From Bacillaceae bacterium SAS-127 (GTDB taxonomy: Bacteria; Bacillota; Bacilli; Bacillales; Domibacillaceae): a DNA stretch of 64,000 nucleotides. The notes below the pieces were generated by a model that saw only the letters and a program-made list of their open reading frames with translations, had not been told where the DNA came from and did no database searches. Of this stretch, positions 29,748 to 37,847 are shown one piece after another. The stretch spans positions 1 through 64,000 of the forward strand of contig NKXN01000004.1 in assembly GCA_002261155.1 (NCBI GenBank), given 5' to 3'. The position numbers and the translations under genes were made by a program. The stretch's first letter is position 1. Every line of letters starts with the position of its first letter.

Positions 29748-31031
29748 ATGGAAGAGTTAACAATATCGTATTTAGAGAATTTAAAGCTGAAAGAGCTTTA
29801 TGAACTTGCGCGTACATACAAAATTTCCTATTATAGTAAATTAACGAAAAAAGAATTAATTTTTGCGATTTTAAAGGCGCGCGCAGAAGAACAAGGCTTT
29901 TTCTTCATGGAAGGCGTTTTAGAAATTATTCAGTCAGAAGGTTTCGGCTTCTTGCGCCCAATCAATTATTCACCTAGCTCCGAAGATATTTACATCTCTG
30001 CTTCGCAAATTCGCCGTTTTGATTTAAGAAATGGTGATAAAGTATCTGGAAAGGTACGACCTCCGAAAGAAAATGAGCGCTATTATGGCCTTCTTCATGT
30101 AGAAGCCGTTAATGGTGATGACCCGGAAACAGCAAAAGAGCGTGTCCACTTCCCAGCATTGACTCCTTTATATCCGGACCGTCAAATCTTACTCGAAACG
30201 AACCCTAAAAATCTTTCTACTCGTATTATGGATTTAATTTCGCCTGTTGGCTTTGGTCAGCGTGGATTAATCGTTGCTCCGCCGAAAGCGGGGAAAACGA
30301 TGTTGTTAAAAGAAATTGCCAATTCCATTACAACCAATCATCCAGAATCCGAACTGATCGTGCTTTTAATTGACGAGCGGCCAGAAGAGGTGACGGATAT
30401 TGAGCGTTCTGTTCAAGCAGAAGTCGTTAGTTCCACGTTTGACGAAGTGCCAGAAAATCATATTAAAGTCGCTGAGCTTGTACTAGAGCGTGCGATGCGA
30501 CTAGTCGAGCATAAGCGTGACGTTATTATTTTAATGGATAGTATTACAAGACTTGCTAGAGCATATAACCTTGTCATTCCGCCAAGTGGACGAACGTTAT
30601 CTGGAGGGATTGACCCCGCTGCTTTCCATCGTCCGAAACGCTTTTTCGGTGCGGCTCGTAACATTGAAGAAGGCGGTAGCTTAACAATTTTAGCAACAGC
30701 TCTTGTTGATACAGGCTCCCGTATGGATGATGTTATTTATGAAGAGTTTAAAGGAACGGGAAATATGGAACTTCACCTCGATCGTTCGCTTGCTGAACGT
30801 CGTATTTTCCCAGCGATTGATATTAAGCGCTCGGGTACTCGTAAAGAAGAATTGCTCATTGAAAAAGGACAGCTTGAAATGATTTGGTCGATTCGAAAAA
30901 CGATGTCAGACTCACCGGATCTTGCTGAGAAATTCCTTCGTCGATTACGACAAACGAAGTCAAATGCTGATTTCATTGAGCAACTGATCGCTGAAATTAA
31001 AACAAATGGACCATCGAAACGAATTTTATAA
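29748..31031 (+). CDS. rho: Transcription termination factor Rho
   Basis: A 427-residue hexameric RNA helicase that terminates transcription. The N-terminal Rho domain and cold-shock-like RNA-binding domain (G-F-G-F-L-R-P near residue 65) precede the RecA-type ATPase with Walker A P-P-K-A-G-K-T near residue 180 and Walker B V-I-I-L-M-D-S near residue 262. The Q-loop and R-loop regions are intact. The length equals B. subtilis Rho. It has its own promoter and lies upstream of rpmE. Confidence 0.97.
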   Translation: MEELTISYLENLKLKELYELARTYKISYYSKLTKKELIFAILKARAEEQGFFFMEGVLEIIQSEGFGFLRPINYSPSSEDIYISASQIRRFDLRNGDKVSGKVRPPKENERYYGLLHVEAVNGDDPETAKERVHFPALTPLYPDRQILLETNPKNLSTRIMDLISPVGFGQRGLIVAPPKAGKTMLLKEIANSITTNHPESELIVLLIDERPEEVTDIERSVQAEVVSSTFDEVPENHIKVAELVLERAMRLVEHKRDVIILMDSITRLARAYNLVIPPSGRTLSGGIDPAAFHRPKRFFGAARNIEEGGSLTILATALVDTGSRMDDVIYEEFKGTGNMELHLDRSLAERRIFPAIDIKRSGTRKEELLIEKGQLEMIWSIRKTMSDSPDLAEKFLRRLRQTKSNADFIEQLIAEIKTNGPSKRIL

Positions 31032-31038
31032 TTCTTAA

Positions 31039-31067
31039 TTGATTTTTATTTAGAGGCTTGTTATAAT
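31039..31067 (+). promoter_or_regulatory. Sigma-A promoter of rpmE
   Basis: TTGATT, 17 bp, TATAAT, starting 8 bp after the rho stop. This is a near-consensus promoter, suitable for a ribosomal protein gene. Confidence 0.8.
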
Positions 31068-31167
31068 GTTGAGGTGTGTTTAGTAATTAAGTTCGGTGTT
31101 TTTTAGCCGTACTTCGTATATACTTACTCTGTTTCGAAATGATTCAGGGCGGAAGGAGATGACAAGA

Positions 31168-31371
31168 ATGAAAGCAGGAATTCATCCAGGTTACAAAAAA
31201 GTAATGGTAAAGTGCGCATGCGGAAACGAGTTTGAAACTGGTTCTGTAAACGAGGAAATCAAAGTTGAGGTTTGCTCTGAGTGCCATCCATTCTACACTG
31301 GTCGTCAAAAATTCGCTGATGCTGGCGGACGTGTTGACCGTTTCAACAAAAAATACGGCATCAAAAACTAA
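31168..31371 (+). CDS. rpmE: 50S ribosomal protein L31, zinc-containing form
   Basis: A 67-residue ribosomal protein L31. It has the four-Cys zinc pattern of the C+ paralogue (C-A-C-G near residue 16 and C-S-E-C near residue 36), unlike the zinc-free YtiA form induced under zinc limitation. ATG 31168 is set by GGAAGGAG 9 nt upstream and gives the usual length; the frame is open upstream but is not coding. It is expressed from its own promoter and closed by a strong terminator. Confidence 0.95.
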   Translation: MKAGIHPGYKKVMVKCACGNEFETGSVNEEIKVEVCSECHPFYTGRQKFADAGGRVDRFNKKYGIKN

Positions 31372-31386
31372 TGAAATGAAAAAGAC

Positions 31387-31430
31387 AGGCAAGGAGTTAA
31401 CAATTAACTGCTTGCCTTTTTTGTTTTTTT
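31387..31430 (+). terminator. Terminator after rpmE
   Basis: AGGCAAGGAGTTAA pairs with TTAACTGCTTGCCT (one mismatch), followed by a long T-tract. Confidence 0.92.
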
Positions 31431-31458
31431 TAAGTGATGAAAGTGAGGTTTTTCTTTC

Positions 31459-32058
31459 GTGTATGTAATGAAACAAACTGGATGGTTAGAAGTGGTTTGC
31501 GGCAGTATGTTCTCAGGGAAATCAGAGGAGCTTATTCGTCGTGTTCGTCGCGCTCAATTTGCTAAACAAACGATTATGGTGTTCAAGCCAGCGATTGATA
31601 ATCGTTATAGTGAAGAATCTGTCGTTTCTCACAATGGATCTTCTGTCATTGCGAAACCGATTCAAAGCAGTGCGGCTATTTTGGCAGAAGTGACATCTGA
31701 TGTAGACATAGTAGCAATAGATGAAGCCCAGTTTTTTGATGATGACATTACAAATGTGGCGCAAACGTTGGCTGATCGAGGGCATCGAGTGATCTTGGCT
31801 GGATTAGATCAAGATTTTCGTGGTGAACCTTTTGGGCCGATGCCTGCTTTAATGTCTGCTGCCGAGCTTGTGACGAAATTACAAGCTGTTTGTGCTGTTT
31901 GTGGTTCACCTGCTAGCCGAACGCAGCGTTTAATTAATGGACAACCTGCTAAATATGATGACCCGATCATTTTAGTGGGTGCATCTGAAAGTTATGAACC
32001 GCGTTGCCGTCATCATCATGAAGTACCTAAAGTTGTCCATCACTTAGAGAAAAAATAA
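31459..32058 (+). CDS. tdk: Thymidine kinase
   Basis: A 199-residue type II thymidine kinase that phosphorylates salvaged deoxythymidine. The P-loop G-S-M-F-S-G-K-S lies near residue 15, the Walker-B-like D-E-A-Q-F-F near residue 89, and the structural zinc site is formed by C-A-V-C near residue 142 and C-R-H-H-H near the C-terminus. GTG 31459 gives the family N-terminus (M-Y-V-M-K-Q); ATG 31468 is an alternative. It lies between rpmE and prfA, as in B. subtilis. Confidence 0.94.
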   Translation: MYVMKQTGWLEVVCGSMFSGKSEELIRRVRRAQFAKQTIMVFKPAIDNRYSEESVVSHNGSSVIAKPIQSSAAILAEVTSDVDIVAIDEAQFFDDDITNVAQTLADRGHRVILAGLDQDFRGEPFGPMPALMSAAELVTKLQAVCAVCGSPASRTQRLINGQPAKYDDPIILVGASESYEPRCRHHHEVPKVVHHLEKK

Positions 32059-32071
32059 TTAGAAGTCGGAT

Positions 32072-32117
32072 AAACCTCCTTTAAACAGGTCAACCTACGT
32101 GTAAAGGAGGTTTTTTT
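32072..32117 (+). terminator. Terminator after tdk whose 3' arm carries the next gene's SD
   Basis: AAACCTCCTTTA pairs perfectly with TAAAGGAGGTTT around an 18-nt loop, followed by TTTT and then ATG at 32118. The 3' arm contains AAAGGAGG, the SD of the downstream lipoprotein gene. Confidence 0.85.
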
Positions 32118-32540
32118 ATGCGTTTTTTTCTAATGGCGACCTTGTTAGCATTTGCCTTAGGAGCGTGTGGAGACAAAGAAGCTTCTAATGAAAGTTGGAA
32201 CGAAAATCAGCATGGAAAAGATTTCGCTCCTGATAATATAACGAAAACACGTGCAGATGAAGCGAAGCAAGATGACCCAGTCAACACCAATCAAAACCCT
32301 AATTTTCTAGACTTGTCACCGCAGCAACCAACTCGTGGAACAGATATTGACCATGCGAGAGATGTCATCGAGCGTTTCACTCCATACAAACCAGGCTCTG
32401 TATGGATCAACGGTGGTAAAATGCGAGTCACTGTCCATGAAAAACAAGGCCATAATTATACAGAAGCCGAAATGAAAGCTGCGTATGAAAGTCTGGTGGC
32501 CGCTCTGCCAAGGTATGAAATCGAAATGCGAATCAAATAG
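32118..32540 (+). CDS. Small lipoprotein of unknown function
   Basis: A 140-residue predicted lipoprotein. The signal peptide ends in the lipobox L-G-A-C (Cys17), after which the chain is hydrophilic and Asn/Asp/Lys-rich up to about residue 70. The C-terminal half is more ordered (V-W-I-N-G-G-K-M-R-V-T-V-H and a final E-I-E-M-R-I-K). The C-terminal pattern loosely recalls small sporulation lipoproteins of bacilli, but I cannot assign a family. Its SD lies in the arm of the upstream hairpin. A strong terminator follows. Confidence 0.8.
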   Translation: MRFFLMATLLAFALGACGDKEASNESWNENQHGKDFAPDNITKTRADEAKQDDPVNTNQNPNFLDLSPQQPTRGTDIDHARDVIERFTPYKPGSVWINGGKMRVTVHEKQGHNYTEAEMKAAYESLVAALPRYEIEMRIK

Positions 32541-32547
32541 ATACTTG

Positions 32548-32578
32548 CCTTTTTCAGCTTGGCTGAAAAAGGTTTTTT
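32548..32578 (+). terminator. Terminator after the lipoprotein gene
   Basis: CCTTTTTCAGC pairs with GCTGAAAAAGG around a 3-nt loop, followed by TTTTTT. Confidence 0.92.
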
Positions 32579-32589
32579 CGATGATGTGC

Positions 32590-32636
32590 CCATACGTCGC
32601 TGAACAGCGCCTTCCGCTTTTCGATGTTGTCCTGCT
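32590..32636 (+). repeat. Dispersed-repeat copy upstream of prfA
   Basis: CCATACGTCGCTGAACAGCG followed by CCTTCCGCTTTTCGATGTTGTCC matches the 297-345 region. Its end supplies the TTGTCC used as a -35 box by the prfA promoter. Confidence 0.8.
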
Positions 32637-32654
32637 TTTTTGGTATTATATAAT
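32627..32654 (+). promoter_or_regulatory. Promoter of the prfA operon
   Basis: TTGTCC (inside the repeat copy), 16 bp, TATAAT (32649-32654). The -10 is consensus. The start codon lies 34 bp after it. Confidence 0.7.
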
Positions 32655-32688
32655 AGTAACATTATGGACGAATAGTTGAGGTGACGTT

Positions 32689-33759
32689 ATGTTTGATCGG
32701 TTGCAGGCGGTTGAAGACCGCTATGACAAATTAAATGAGCTTTTGAGTGATCCAGAGATTGTGAATGATCCGAAGAAGCTAAGAGATTATTCGAAGGAAC
32801 AATCGGATATTCAAGAGACGGTAGAAGTGTATCGTGAGTATAAGGAAGCGAAATCGCAGCACCAAGATGCGAAGGCGATGCTTGAGGAGAAGTTAGACGC
32901 TGAGATGCGCGAGATGGTAAAAGAGGAGTTGCATGAGCTAGAGAGCAGCCTTGAAACATATGAGGAAAGATTGAAAGTTTTACTCATCCCGAAAGATCCG
33001 AATGACGATAAAAACGTTATTATGGAGATTCGTGGAGCAGCTGGTGGAGATGAAGCGGCGTTGTTTGCTGGGAATCTTTATCGGATGTACAGCCGTTATG
33101 CCGAAGTACAAGGCTGGAAAACGGAAATAATCGAAGCGAGCCCGACTGGATTGGGTGGCTATAAAGAAATTATTTTTATGATTAACGGAAAGGGCGCTTT
33201 TTCGAAAATGAAGTTTGAAAATGGTGCTCATCGTGTGCAGCGTGTACCGGAGACGGAATCAGGTGGACGTATTCATACATCGACAGCAACGGTTGCTTGT
33301 TTGCCAGAAGCGGAAGATGTGGAAATCGATATTCATGAAAAAGATATTCGTGTCGATACGTTTGCATCGAGTGGACCAGGAGGACAAAGTGTTAATACAA
33401 CGATGTCTGCGGTTCGCTTAACGCATCTTCCGACGGGGACGGTTGTGTCTTGTCAGGATGAAAAATCTCAAATTAAAAATAAAGAGAAGGCGATGAAAGT
33501 TCTTCGCGCTCGTGTGTATGATAAGTTCCAACAGGAAGCTCAAGCAGAATATGATGCGCAGCGTAAATCCGCGGTTGGTTCCGGTGATCGTTCTGAACGT
33601 ATTCGCACGTATAATTTCCCGCAAAATCGTGTGACGGATCATCGAATTGGCTTAACGATTCAAAAGCTAGATCAAATTTTAGAAGGCAAGCTAGACGAAG
33701 TGCTCAATGCATTAATTATGGAAGAGCAATCGTCAAAGCTTGAAAGTTTAGAGGAATAG
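32689..33759 (+). CDS. prfA: Peptide chain release factor 1
   Basis: A 356-residue class I release factor recognising UAA and UAG. The universal G-G-Q motif lies in [11 protein letters not shown] near residue 230 and is the substrate of PrmC encoded next. The N-terminal helical hairpin (residues 1-100) precedes the tRNA-mimicking core. ATG follows TTGAGGTGA. prmC starts 6 nt after its stop, so the two genes are co-transcribed and probably translationally coupled. Confidence 0.96.
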   Translation: MFDRLQAVEDRYDKLNELLSDPEIVNDPKKLRDYSKEQSDIQETVEVYREYKEAKSQHQDAKAMLEEKLDAEMREMVKEELHELESSLETYEERLKVLLIPKDPNDDKNVIMEIRGAAGGDEAALFAGNLYRMYSRYAEVQGWKTEIIEASPTGLGGYKEIIFMINGKGAFSKMKFENGAHRVQRVPETESGGRIHTSTATVACLPEAEDVEIDIHEKDIRVDTFASSGPGGQSVNTTMSAVRLTHLPTGTVVSCQDEKSQIKNKEKAMKVLRARVYDKFQQEAQAEYDAQRKSAVGSGDRSERIRTYNFPQNRVTDHRIGLTIQKLDQILEGKLDEVLNALIMEEQSSKLESLEE

Positions 33760-33764
33760 ACCCC

Positions 33765-34622
33765 TTGGCGAAAAAAGTATACGAAGCCCTCAATTGGGCT
33801 TCTTCTTTTTTAACGGAGCATGAGCGGGATGCGAACGCGGGTGAAATTCTCCTACAGCATGTGTTAAAGATGAGTCGGTCAGAGCTTTTGGCAAACTTGC
33901 ATTTATCATTAACGGAGCAGCAGCAGGGGCAGTGGATAGAAAAAGTAAAGAAGCATGCACGAGGAATTCCTATTCAGCATATGATTGGAACGGAGGAGTT
34001 TTACGGCAGAAGCTTTCGTGTCAATCCGAATGTATTAATCCCACGACCAGAAACAGAAGAACTTGTGTGGCACGCGTTGAATGGGATCAAACAATATTTC
34101 TCGAAAAACGAACGATTGACGATGGCGGATATCGGGACAGGTAGTGGTATTATTGCCATCACAATGAAGTTAGAACAGCCGAATCTTACTGTTTACGCAG
34201 TGGATTTATCTGAAGAAGCATTAGAAACAGCGAAGGCAAACGGTGAATCATTGCATGCTGATGTAAAGTGGTTGCAAGGTGATTTATTGCAGCCGCTCAT
34301 TGAAGCTGGCATCCAATTAGATATGTTATTATCTAATCCACCGTATATTCCGCTGTCAGATAAAAAAGAGTTATCCACAGTCGTTATAGATCATGAGCCT
34401 CATCTCGCTCTGTTTGGCGGAGAAGACGGACTGGATTTATATCGTCGCTTTTGCGAGCAGCTACCTAAAGTGTTAAAAGAAAAAGCGATCGTTGGCTTTG
34501 AAGTGGGAGTTGGACAAGGGGAAGTGGTACAACAGCTATTGCAGCAAGCCTTTCCGCAAGCGTCGGTTCGAATCGAATATGACATCAATGGCAAAGATCG
34601 GATGGTATTTTTGCAAATGTGA
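33765..34622 (+). CDS. prmC: Release factor glutamine methyltransferase
   Basis: A 285-residue SAM-dependent methyltransferase that methylates the Gln of the GGQ motif in release factors. An N-terminal helical domain precedes the Rossmann-fold with D-I-G-T-G-S-G near residue 125 and the N-P-P-Y catalytic motif near residue 190. It starts at TTG 33765, close behind the prfA stop, with GAGGAA as SD. Pairing with prfA is the conserved arrangement. Confidence 0.94.
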   Translation: MAKKVYEALNWASSFLTEHERDANAGEILLQHVLKMSRSELLANLHLSLTEQQQGQWIEKVKKHARGIPIQHMIGTEEFYGRSFRVNPNVLIPRPETEELVWHALNGIKQYFSKNERLTMADIGTGSGIIAITMKLEQPNLTVYAVDLSEEALETAKANGESLHADVKWLQGDLLQPLIEAGIQLDMLLSNPPYIPLSDKKELSTVVIDHEPHLALFGGEDGLDLYRRFCEQLPKVLKEKAIVGFEVGVGQGEVVQQLLQQAFPQASVRIEYDINGKDRMVFLQM

Positions 34623-34632
34623 TAGATACATT

Positions 34633-34662
34633 GTTTAAGTTTTTCCTAACCTGGATAGAATG
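34633..34662 (+). promoter_or_regulatory. Sigma-F promoter of spoIIR
   Basis: GTTTA, 15 bp, GGATAGAATG. The -10 fits the sigma-F consensus (GGNNANANTR) completely; the -35 has one mismatch to GYATA. spoIIR is a known early forespore sigma-F gene. Confidence 0.7.
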
Positions 34663-34682
34663 ATGGATGGGAGGGGAAAACG

Positions 34683-35351
34683 ATGAACAAATTATTAGCC
34701 GGACTTTATTTATTCACATTATCCATTGCCACGATTGTTAGTTTATATATACCCGAACAAGCTGCTCAAGCGGATGAAACGATCGTTATTCCAAAGGAAG
34801 CGATTCGACTTAGAATTTTAGCGAATAGCGATGAGACAAAAGACCAGCAGTTGAAAAGAAAGATTAGAGACGATGTAAATAAAGAGATTACGAAATGGGT
34901 AGCGGATCTAGAGTCGCTTCCGAAAGCACGTCAATTGTTGAAAGAAAAGCTTCCTGAAATCCAAAAGATTGCGTTAAAACGAGCGCAAAAAGAAGGGGCA
35001 ACCGAAGCGATCAAAGTGGAATTCGGTCAAGCGAAGTTTCCGACGAAGTTATATGGCAATTTTCTATACCCAGCAGGAGAATACGAAGCCATTATTATTA
35101 CGATCGGAGAAGGACAGGGAGCGAACTGGTGGTGTGTGCTGTATCCACCGCTGTGCTTTGTGGACTTTTCTAGTGGGATGGCCGTTAGTCCTGGGGTAGA
35201 AGAATCGGTAGAGCTAGAAGAAGAGGGCGAACCTTCTGCAACGGAAGAAACGGAAGAAATTGAAGAAGTCGAGCCTGTGTATGCCGAGGGTGAAGAAGAA
35301 ACACCGCAAATAAAATTTATGCTTGTCGAACTATTTAAAGGCGGCGAGTGA
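34683..35351 (+). CDS. spoIIR: Stage II sporulation protein R
   Basis: A 222-residue secreted signalling protein made in the forespore. In B. subtilis it activates SpoIIGA, which processes pro-sigma-E in the mother cell. An N-terminal signal sequence or membrane anchor (about residues 5-30) precedes the conserved domain beginning I-P-K-E-A-I-R-L-R-I-L-A-N-S-D. The C-terminal ~45 residues are Glu-rich, unlike the core, and may be a lineage-specific tail. ATG follows GGGAGGGGAAAA. Confidence 0.93.
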   Translation: MNKLLAGLYLFTLSIATIVSLYIPEQAAQADETIVIPKEAIRLRILANSDETKDQQLKRKIRDDVNKEITKWVADLESLPKARQLLKEKLPEIQKIALKRAQKEGATEAIKVEFGQAKFPTKLYGNFLYPAGEYEAIIITIGEGQGANWWCVLYPPLCFVDFSSGMAVSPGVEESVELEEEGEPSATEETEEIEEVEPVYAEGEEETPQIKFMLVELFKGGE

Positions 35352-35360
35352 TGAGGAAAA

Positions 35361-35602
35361 CTATTCACATGTGGATAGCAGAGAACATAATTTTATTATT
35401 TTTCAGAAAACTATCCACATTTGTCCACAGACTTATCAACATTTCATGAAAAATTACACACAGTTTGTGGGTAACTTCCGTGAATTTGTGAATAGAATAC
35501 GAGAAATATAGCGGAAAATGGAGAAATGAAAAAGGTGAGTGAAATGAAAACAACTTATTGGTTTGTGGATAAAAATGTGGATTGTGTTAATAGTTATCCA
35601 CA
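35361..35602. promoter_or_regulatory. DnaA-box cluster at spoIIR-ywlC
   Basis: Two perfect DnaA boxes (TGTGGATAA at 35564-35572, TTATCCACA at 35594-35602) plus at least six one-mismatch boxes: TGTGGATAG 35370-35378, CTATCCACA 35411-35419, TTGTCCACA 35421-35429, TTATCAACA 35433-35441, TGTGGGTAA 35466-35474 and CTATTCACA 35361-35369 (two mismatches). They span the intergenic region and the first codons of ywlC. A DnaA-binding cluster near ywlC is, to my recollection, reported in B. subtilis. Confidence 0.85.
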
Positions 35603-36596
35603 AGTGAAGGAAGCGGCCGAGTTATTAACAAACAATGAAGTTGTGGCTTTTCCAACAGAAACAGTCTATGGCCTAGGGGCTAACGCCTGTTCGGACGAAG
35701 CCACTGCGAAAATTTTTGCAGCAAAGGGCAGACCGAGTGATAACCCACTTATTGTCCACATTGCCGATCCGCAGCAATTAAAGCAGTTAGTTGAGGAAAT
35801 ACCAAGGCAAGCGGAAAAGCTGATGACGGCTTTTTGGCCGGGGCCGTTGACGATCATTTTTAAGAAAAAGCAAGGCGTGTTTGCTGATAATGTAACCGCA
35901 GGACTAGACACTGTGGCGATTCGGATGCCGGATCATCCGCTGGCGTTGCAGTTGATTCGTGAATCGCAATTGCCATTAGCGGCTCCGAGTGCCAATCGCT
36001 CTGGGAAACCAAGCCCGACGTCAGCGAAGCATGTGTTAGATGATCTCGATGGTCAAGTAGCTGGTGTTTTGGATGGTGGTGAAACAGGCGTTGGCGTCGA
36101 ATCCACAGTTGTTGATTGTACAACTGATATTCCGGTCATTTTGCGACCCGGTGGAATTACAAAGGAAGACCTTGAAGCCGTCGTTGGAGAAGTGTCGCTT
36201 GATCCAGCTTTAAAAAATGCTAACGAGCAACCGAAGTCTCCGGGGATGAAATATAAGCATTACGCTCCGAATGCACCGATGATTTTAGTTGATGGCAGCC
36301 GTGAATGGATCCAGCAACAGATCGATCAGGAGCGAGCGGAAGGCAAAAAGGTCGGGCTGTTAACGACGGAGGAAGCGACAGCTTTATACGAGGCCGATGT
36401 GATTTTGCCATGTGGAAATCGAACGGATTTAACGACTGTGGCTCATTCTCTTTACGATGTCCTTCGTGCGTTTAATGAAGTCGATGTCGATATTATTTTT
36501 TCAGAGGCTTTTCCATACGAAGGAGTAGGACTGGCCGTTATGAATCGATTAGAAAAAGCTGCTTCTCACGAGTGGCGCAAGCAAAAAGAAAACTGA
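35544..36596 (+). CDS. ywlC: L-threonylcarbamoyladenylate synthase, Sua5 type
   Basis: A 350-residue two-domain Sua5 enzyme that makes threonylcarbamoyl-AMP for the tRNA modification t6A37. The N-terminal YrdC domain contains F-P-T-E-T-V-Y-G-L-G near residue 33 and K-G-R-P-x-x-x-P-L-I-V-H near residue 60. The linker motif S-P-G-M-K-Y-x-H-Y-A-P near residue 240 leads to the C-terminal Sua5 domain. ATG 35544 is preferred over 35526 because it follows AAAGGTGAG and matches the family N-terminus. DnaA boxes overlap its promoter and start, so DnaA may control it. Confidence 0.94.
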   Translation: MKTTYWFVDKNVDCVNSYPQVKEAAELLTNNEVVAFPTETVYGLGANACSDEATAKIFAAKGRPSDNPLIVHIADPQQLKQLVEEIPRQAEKLMTAFWPGPLTIIFKKKQGVFADNVTAGLDTVAIRMPDHPLALQLIRESQLPLAAPSANRSGKPSPTSAKHVLDDLDGQVAGVLDGGETGVGVESTVVDCTTDIPVILRPGGITKEDLEAVVGEVSLDPALKNANEQPKSPGMKYKHYAPNAPMILVDGSREWIQQQIDQERAEGKKVGLLTTEEATALYEADVILPCGNRTDLTTVAHSLYDVLRAFNEVDVDIIFSEAFPYEGVGLAVMNRLEKAASHEWRKQKEN

Positions 36597-36602
36597 CCTA
36601 TT

Positions 36603-36660
36603 AAGGGGCTGGCACTTCACATCATATAACAATATGGTGTTTCGGTGTCAGCCCCTTTTT
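36603..36660 (+). terminator. Terminator after ywlC
   Basis: AAGGGGCTGGCAC pairs with GTGTCAGCCCCTT, with a further pairing region in the long loop, followed by TTTTTT. Confidence 0.88.
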
Positions 36661-36687
36661 TATATGAAAAAACAACGGATCGTGCAA

Positions 36688-36737
36688 TTCTCTTTTGGGC
36701 TTGCATATGTTTGAAAAAAGGCACGTCCAAAAGAGAA
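36688..36737 (+). promoter_or_regulatory. Inverted repeat in the mntP leader
   Basis: TTCTCTTTTGG (36688-36698) pairs perfectly with CCAAAAGAGAA (36727-36737). The 3' arm ends 4 bp before the GTG start, so folding could mask the ribosome-binding region. No known metal riboswitch was recognised. Confidence 0.5.
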
Positions 36738-36741
36738 GGAA

Positions 36742-37296
36742 GTGAAGGAGAGAATGGGTGAAATTCTCACATTAACAATGATGGCATTGGCTTTAGGGAT
36801 GGATGCATTTTCGGCTAGTTTAAGCTTAGGTATGGTACCGATTAGACTAAAGCGGATCTTTTATATAGGGCTAATCGTTGGGGGATTACATGTTGGGTTG
36901 CCGCTTGTAGGAATGGTAGCGGGAAGGGCGTTATCGAATACGTTCGGGGAAGTTGCTAATATCATCGGGGGTATTTTATTAATGATAGCTGGTGTGCAAA
37001 TGATTGTATCGGTCTTGAAAGAGGAAGAATCGGGACGATCGATTCCTTCCGGATGGAGTTTATTTTTATTTGCGATTGTCGTGAGTCTCGATAGCTTTTC
37101 AGTCGGTTTGACTCTCGGTATTTACGGTGCGAGAGCGGTCATCGTATTATCTCTTTTTGGAGGAATAGCAGCTATGCTAACTTGGAGTGGTCTCTTACTC
37201 GGCAAAAAAACAAGAGGGTTGCTTGGGCCGTATAGTGAAGCATTTGGTGGATGTGTGTTATTAATATTTGGTATTAAATTACTATTTCCGATTTGA
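36742..37296 (+). CDS. mntP: Manganese efflux pump MntP family
   Basis: A 184-residue integral membrane protein with about six hydrophobic helices and the internal duplication typical of MntP (DUF204). A-L-G-M-D-A-F-S near residue 15 and V-S-L-D-S-F-S-V-G near residue 112 contain the paired Asp residues of the transport site. It exports Mn2+ and corresponds to B. subtilis YwlD. GTG 36742 aligns with the family N-terminus; ATG 36754 is four codons later with AAGGAG close by, so the start is uncertain. Confidence 0.92.
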   Translation: MKERMGEILTLTMMALALGMDAFSASLSLGMVPIRLKRIFYIGLIVGGLHVGLPLVGMVAGRALSNTFGEVANIIGGILLMIAGVQMIVSVLKEEESGRSIPSGWSLFLFAIVVSLDSFSVGLTLGIYGARAVIVLSLFGGIAAMLTWSGLLLGKKTRGLLGPYSEAFGGCVLLIFGIKLLFPI

Positions 37297-37382
37297 TAAA
37301 TAAAACTTATATCTTTTTTCCCTATTAATAAAAAATCTTATATAATAGTAGAAAAGATATTCACACGAGGAGGGATGAGAAG

Positions 37383-37823
37383 TTGAAGGTTTTATTTATA
37401 TGCACAGGGAACACGTGTAGAAGCCCGATGGCTGAAGCGTTGTTGAAGCATAAGTGTCCGCAATGGGAAGTGAAATCAGCCGGGATCTTTGCGGCGGATG
37501 GCAGTCCAGCCTCTGAACAGGCTAGGCGTGTGTTAGCGGAAGGGAAGGTTCCGATCAATCATATTTCCCGAGCAATATCTAAAGAATTAGTTCATTGGGC
37601 GGATATTATTTTAACAATGACAACTTCTCATGAACAGATGCTTGTCTCTCAATTTCCAGAATTAAGAGCAAAAACTTATGTATTGAAGCGATATGTGACT
37701 GGAAGCTTAGCGGATGTTCGTGATCCATTCGGCGGTTCGCTTGAAGACTATCGTGATACATATAATGAGTTAGAGAAATTGATTGATCAGTTCATTGAAG
37801 GAGTACCCAGCGAGCTAGAGTAG
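37383..37823 (+). CDS. ywlE: Protein arginine phosphatase YwlE
   Basis: A 146-residue low-molecular-weight phosphatase. The catalytic loop C-T-G-N-T-C-R (Cys7 to Arg13) has Thr at position 11, the residue that favours phosphoarginine over phosphotyrosine in B. subtilis YwlE. The general acid is Asp114 in V-R-D-P-F. It would counter the McsB arginine kinase in stress and Clp-mediated proteolysis. TTG 37383 follows AGGAGGG. Position after mntP is conserved. Confidence 0.93.
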   Translation: MKVLFICTGNTCRSPMAEALLKHKCPQWEVKSAGIFAADGSPASEQARRVLAEGKVPINHISRAISKELVHWADIILTMTTSHEQMLVSQFPELRAKTYVLKRYVTGSLADVRDPFGGSLEDYRDTYNELEKLIDQFIEGVPSELE

Positions 37824-37847
37824 TATTCATGCAGAAAGAGGGAAAAG

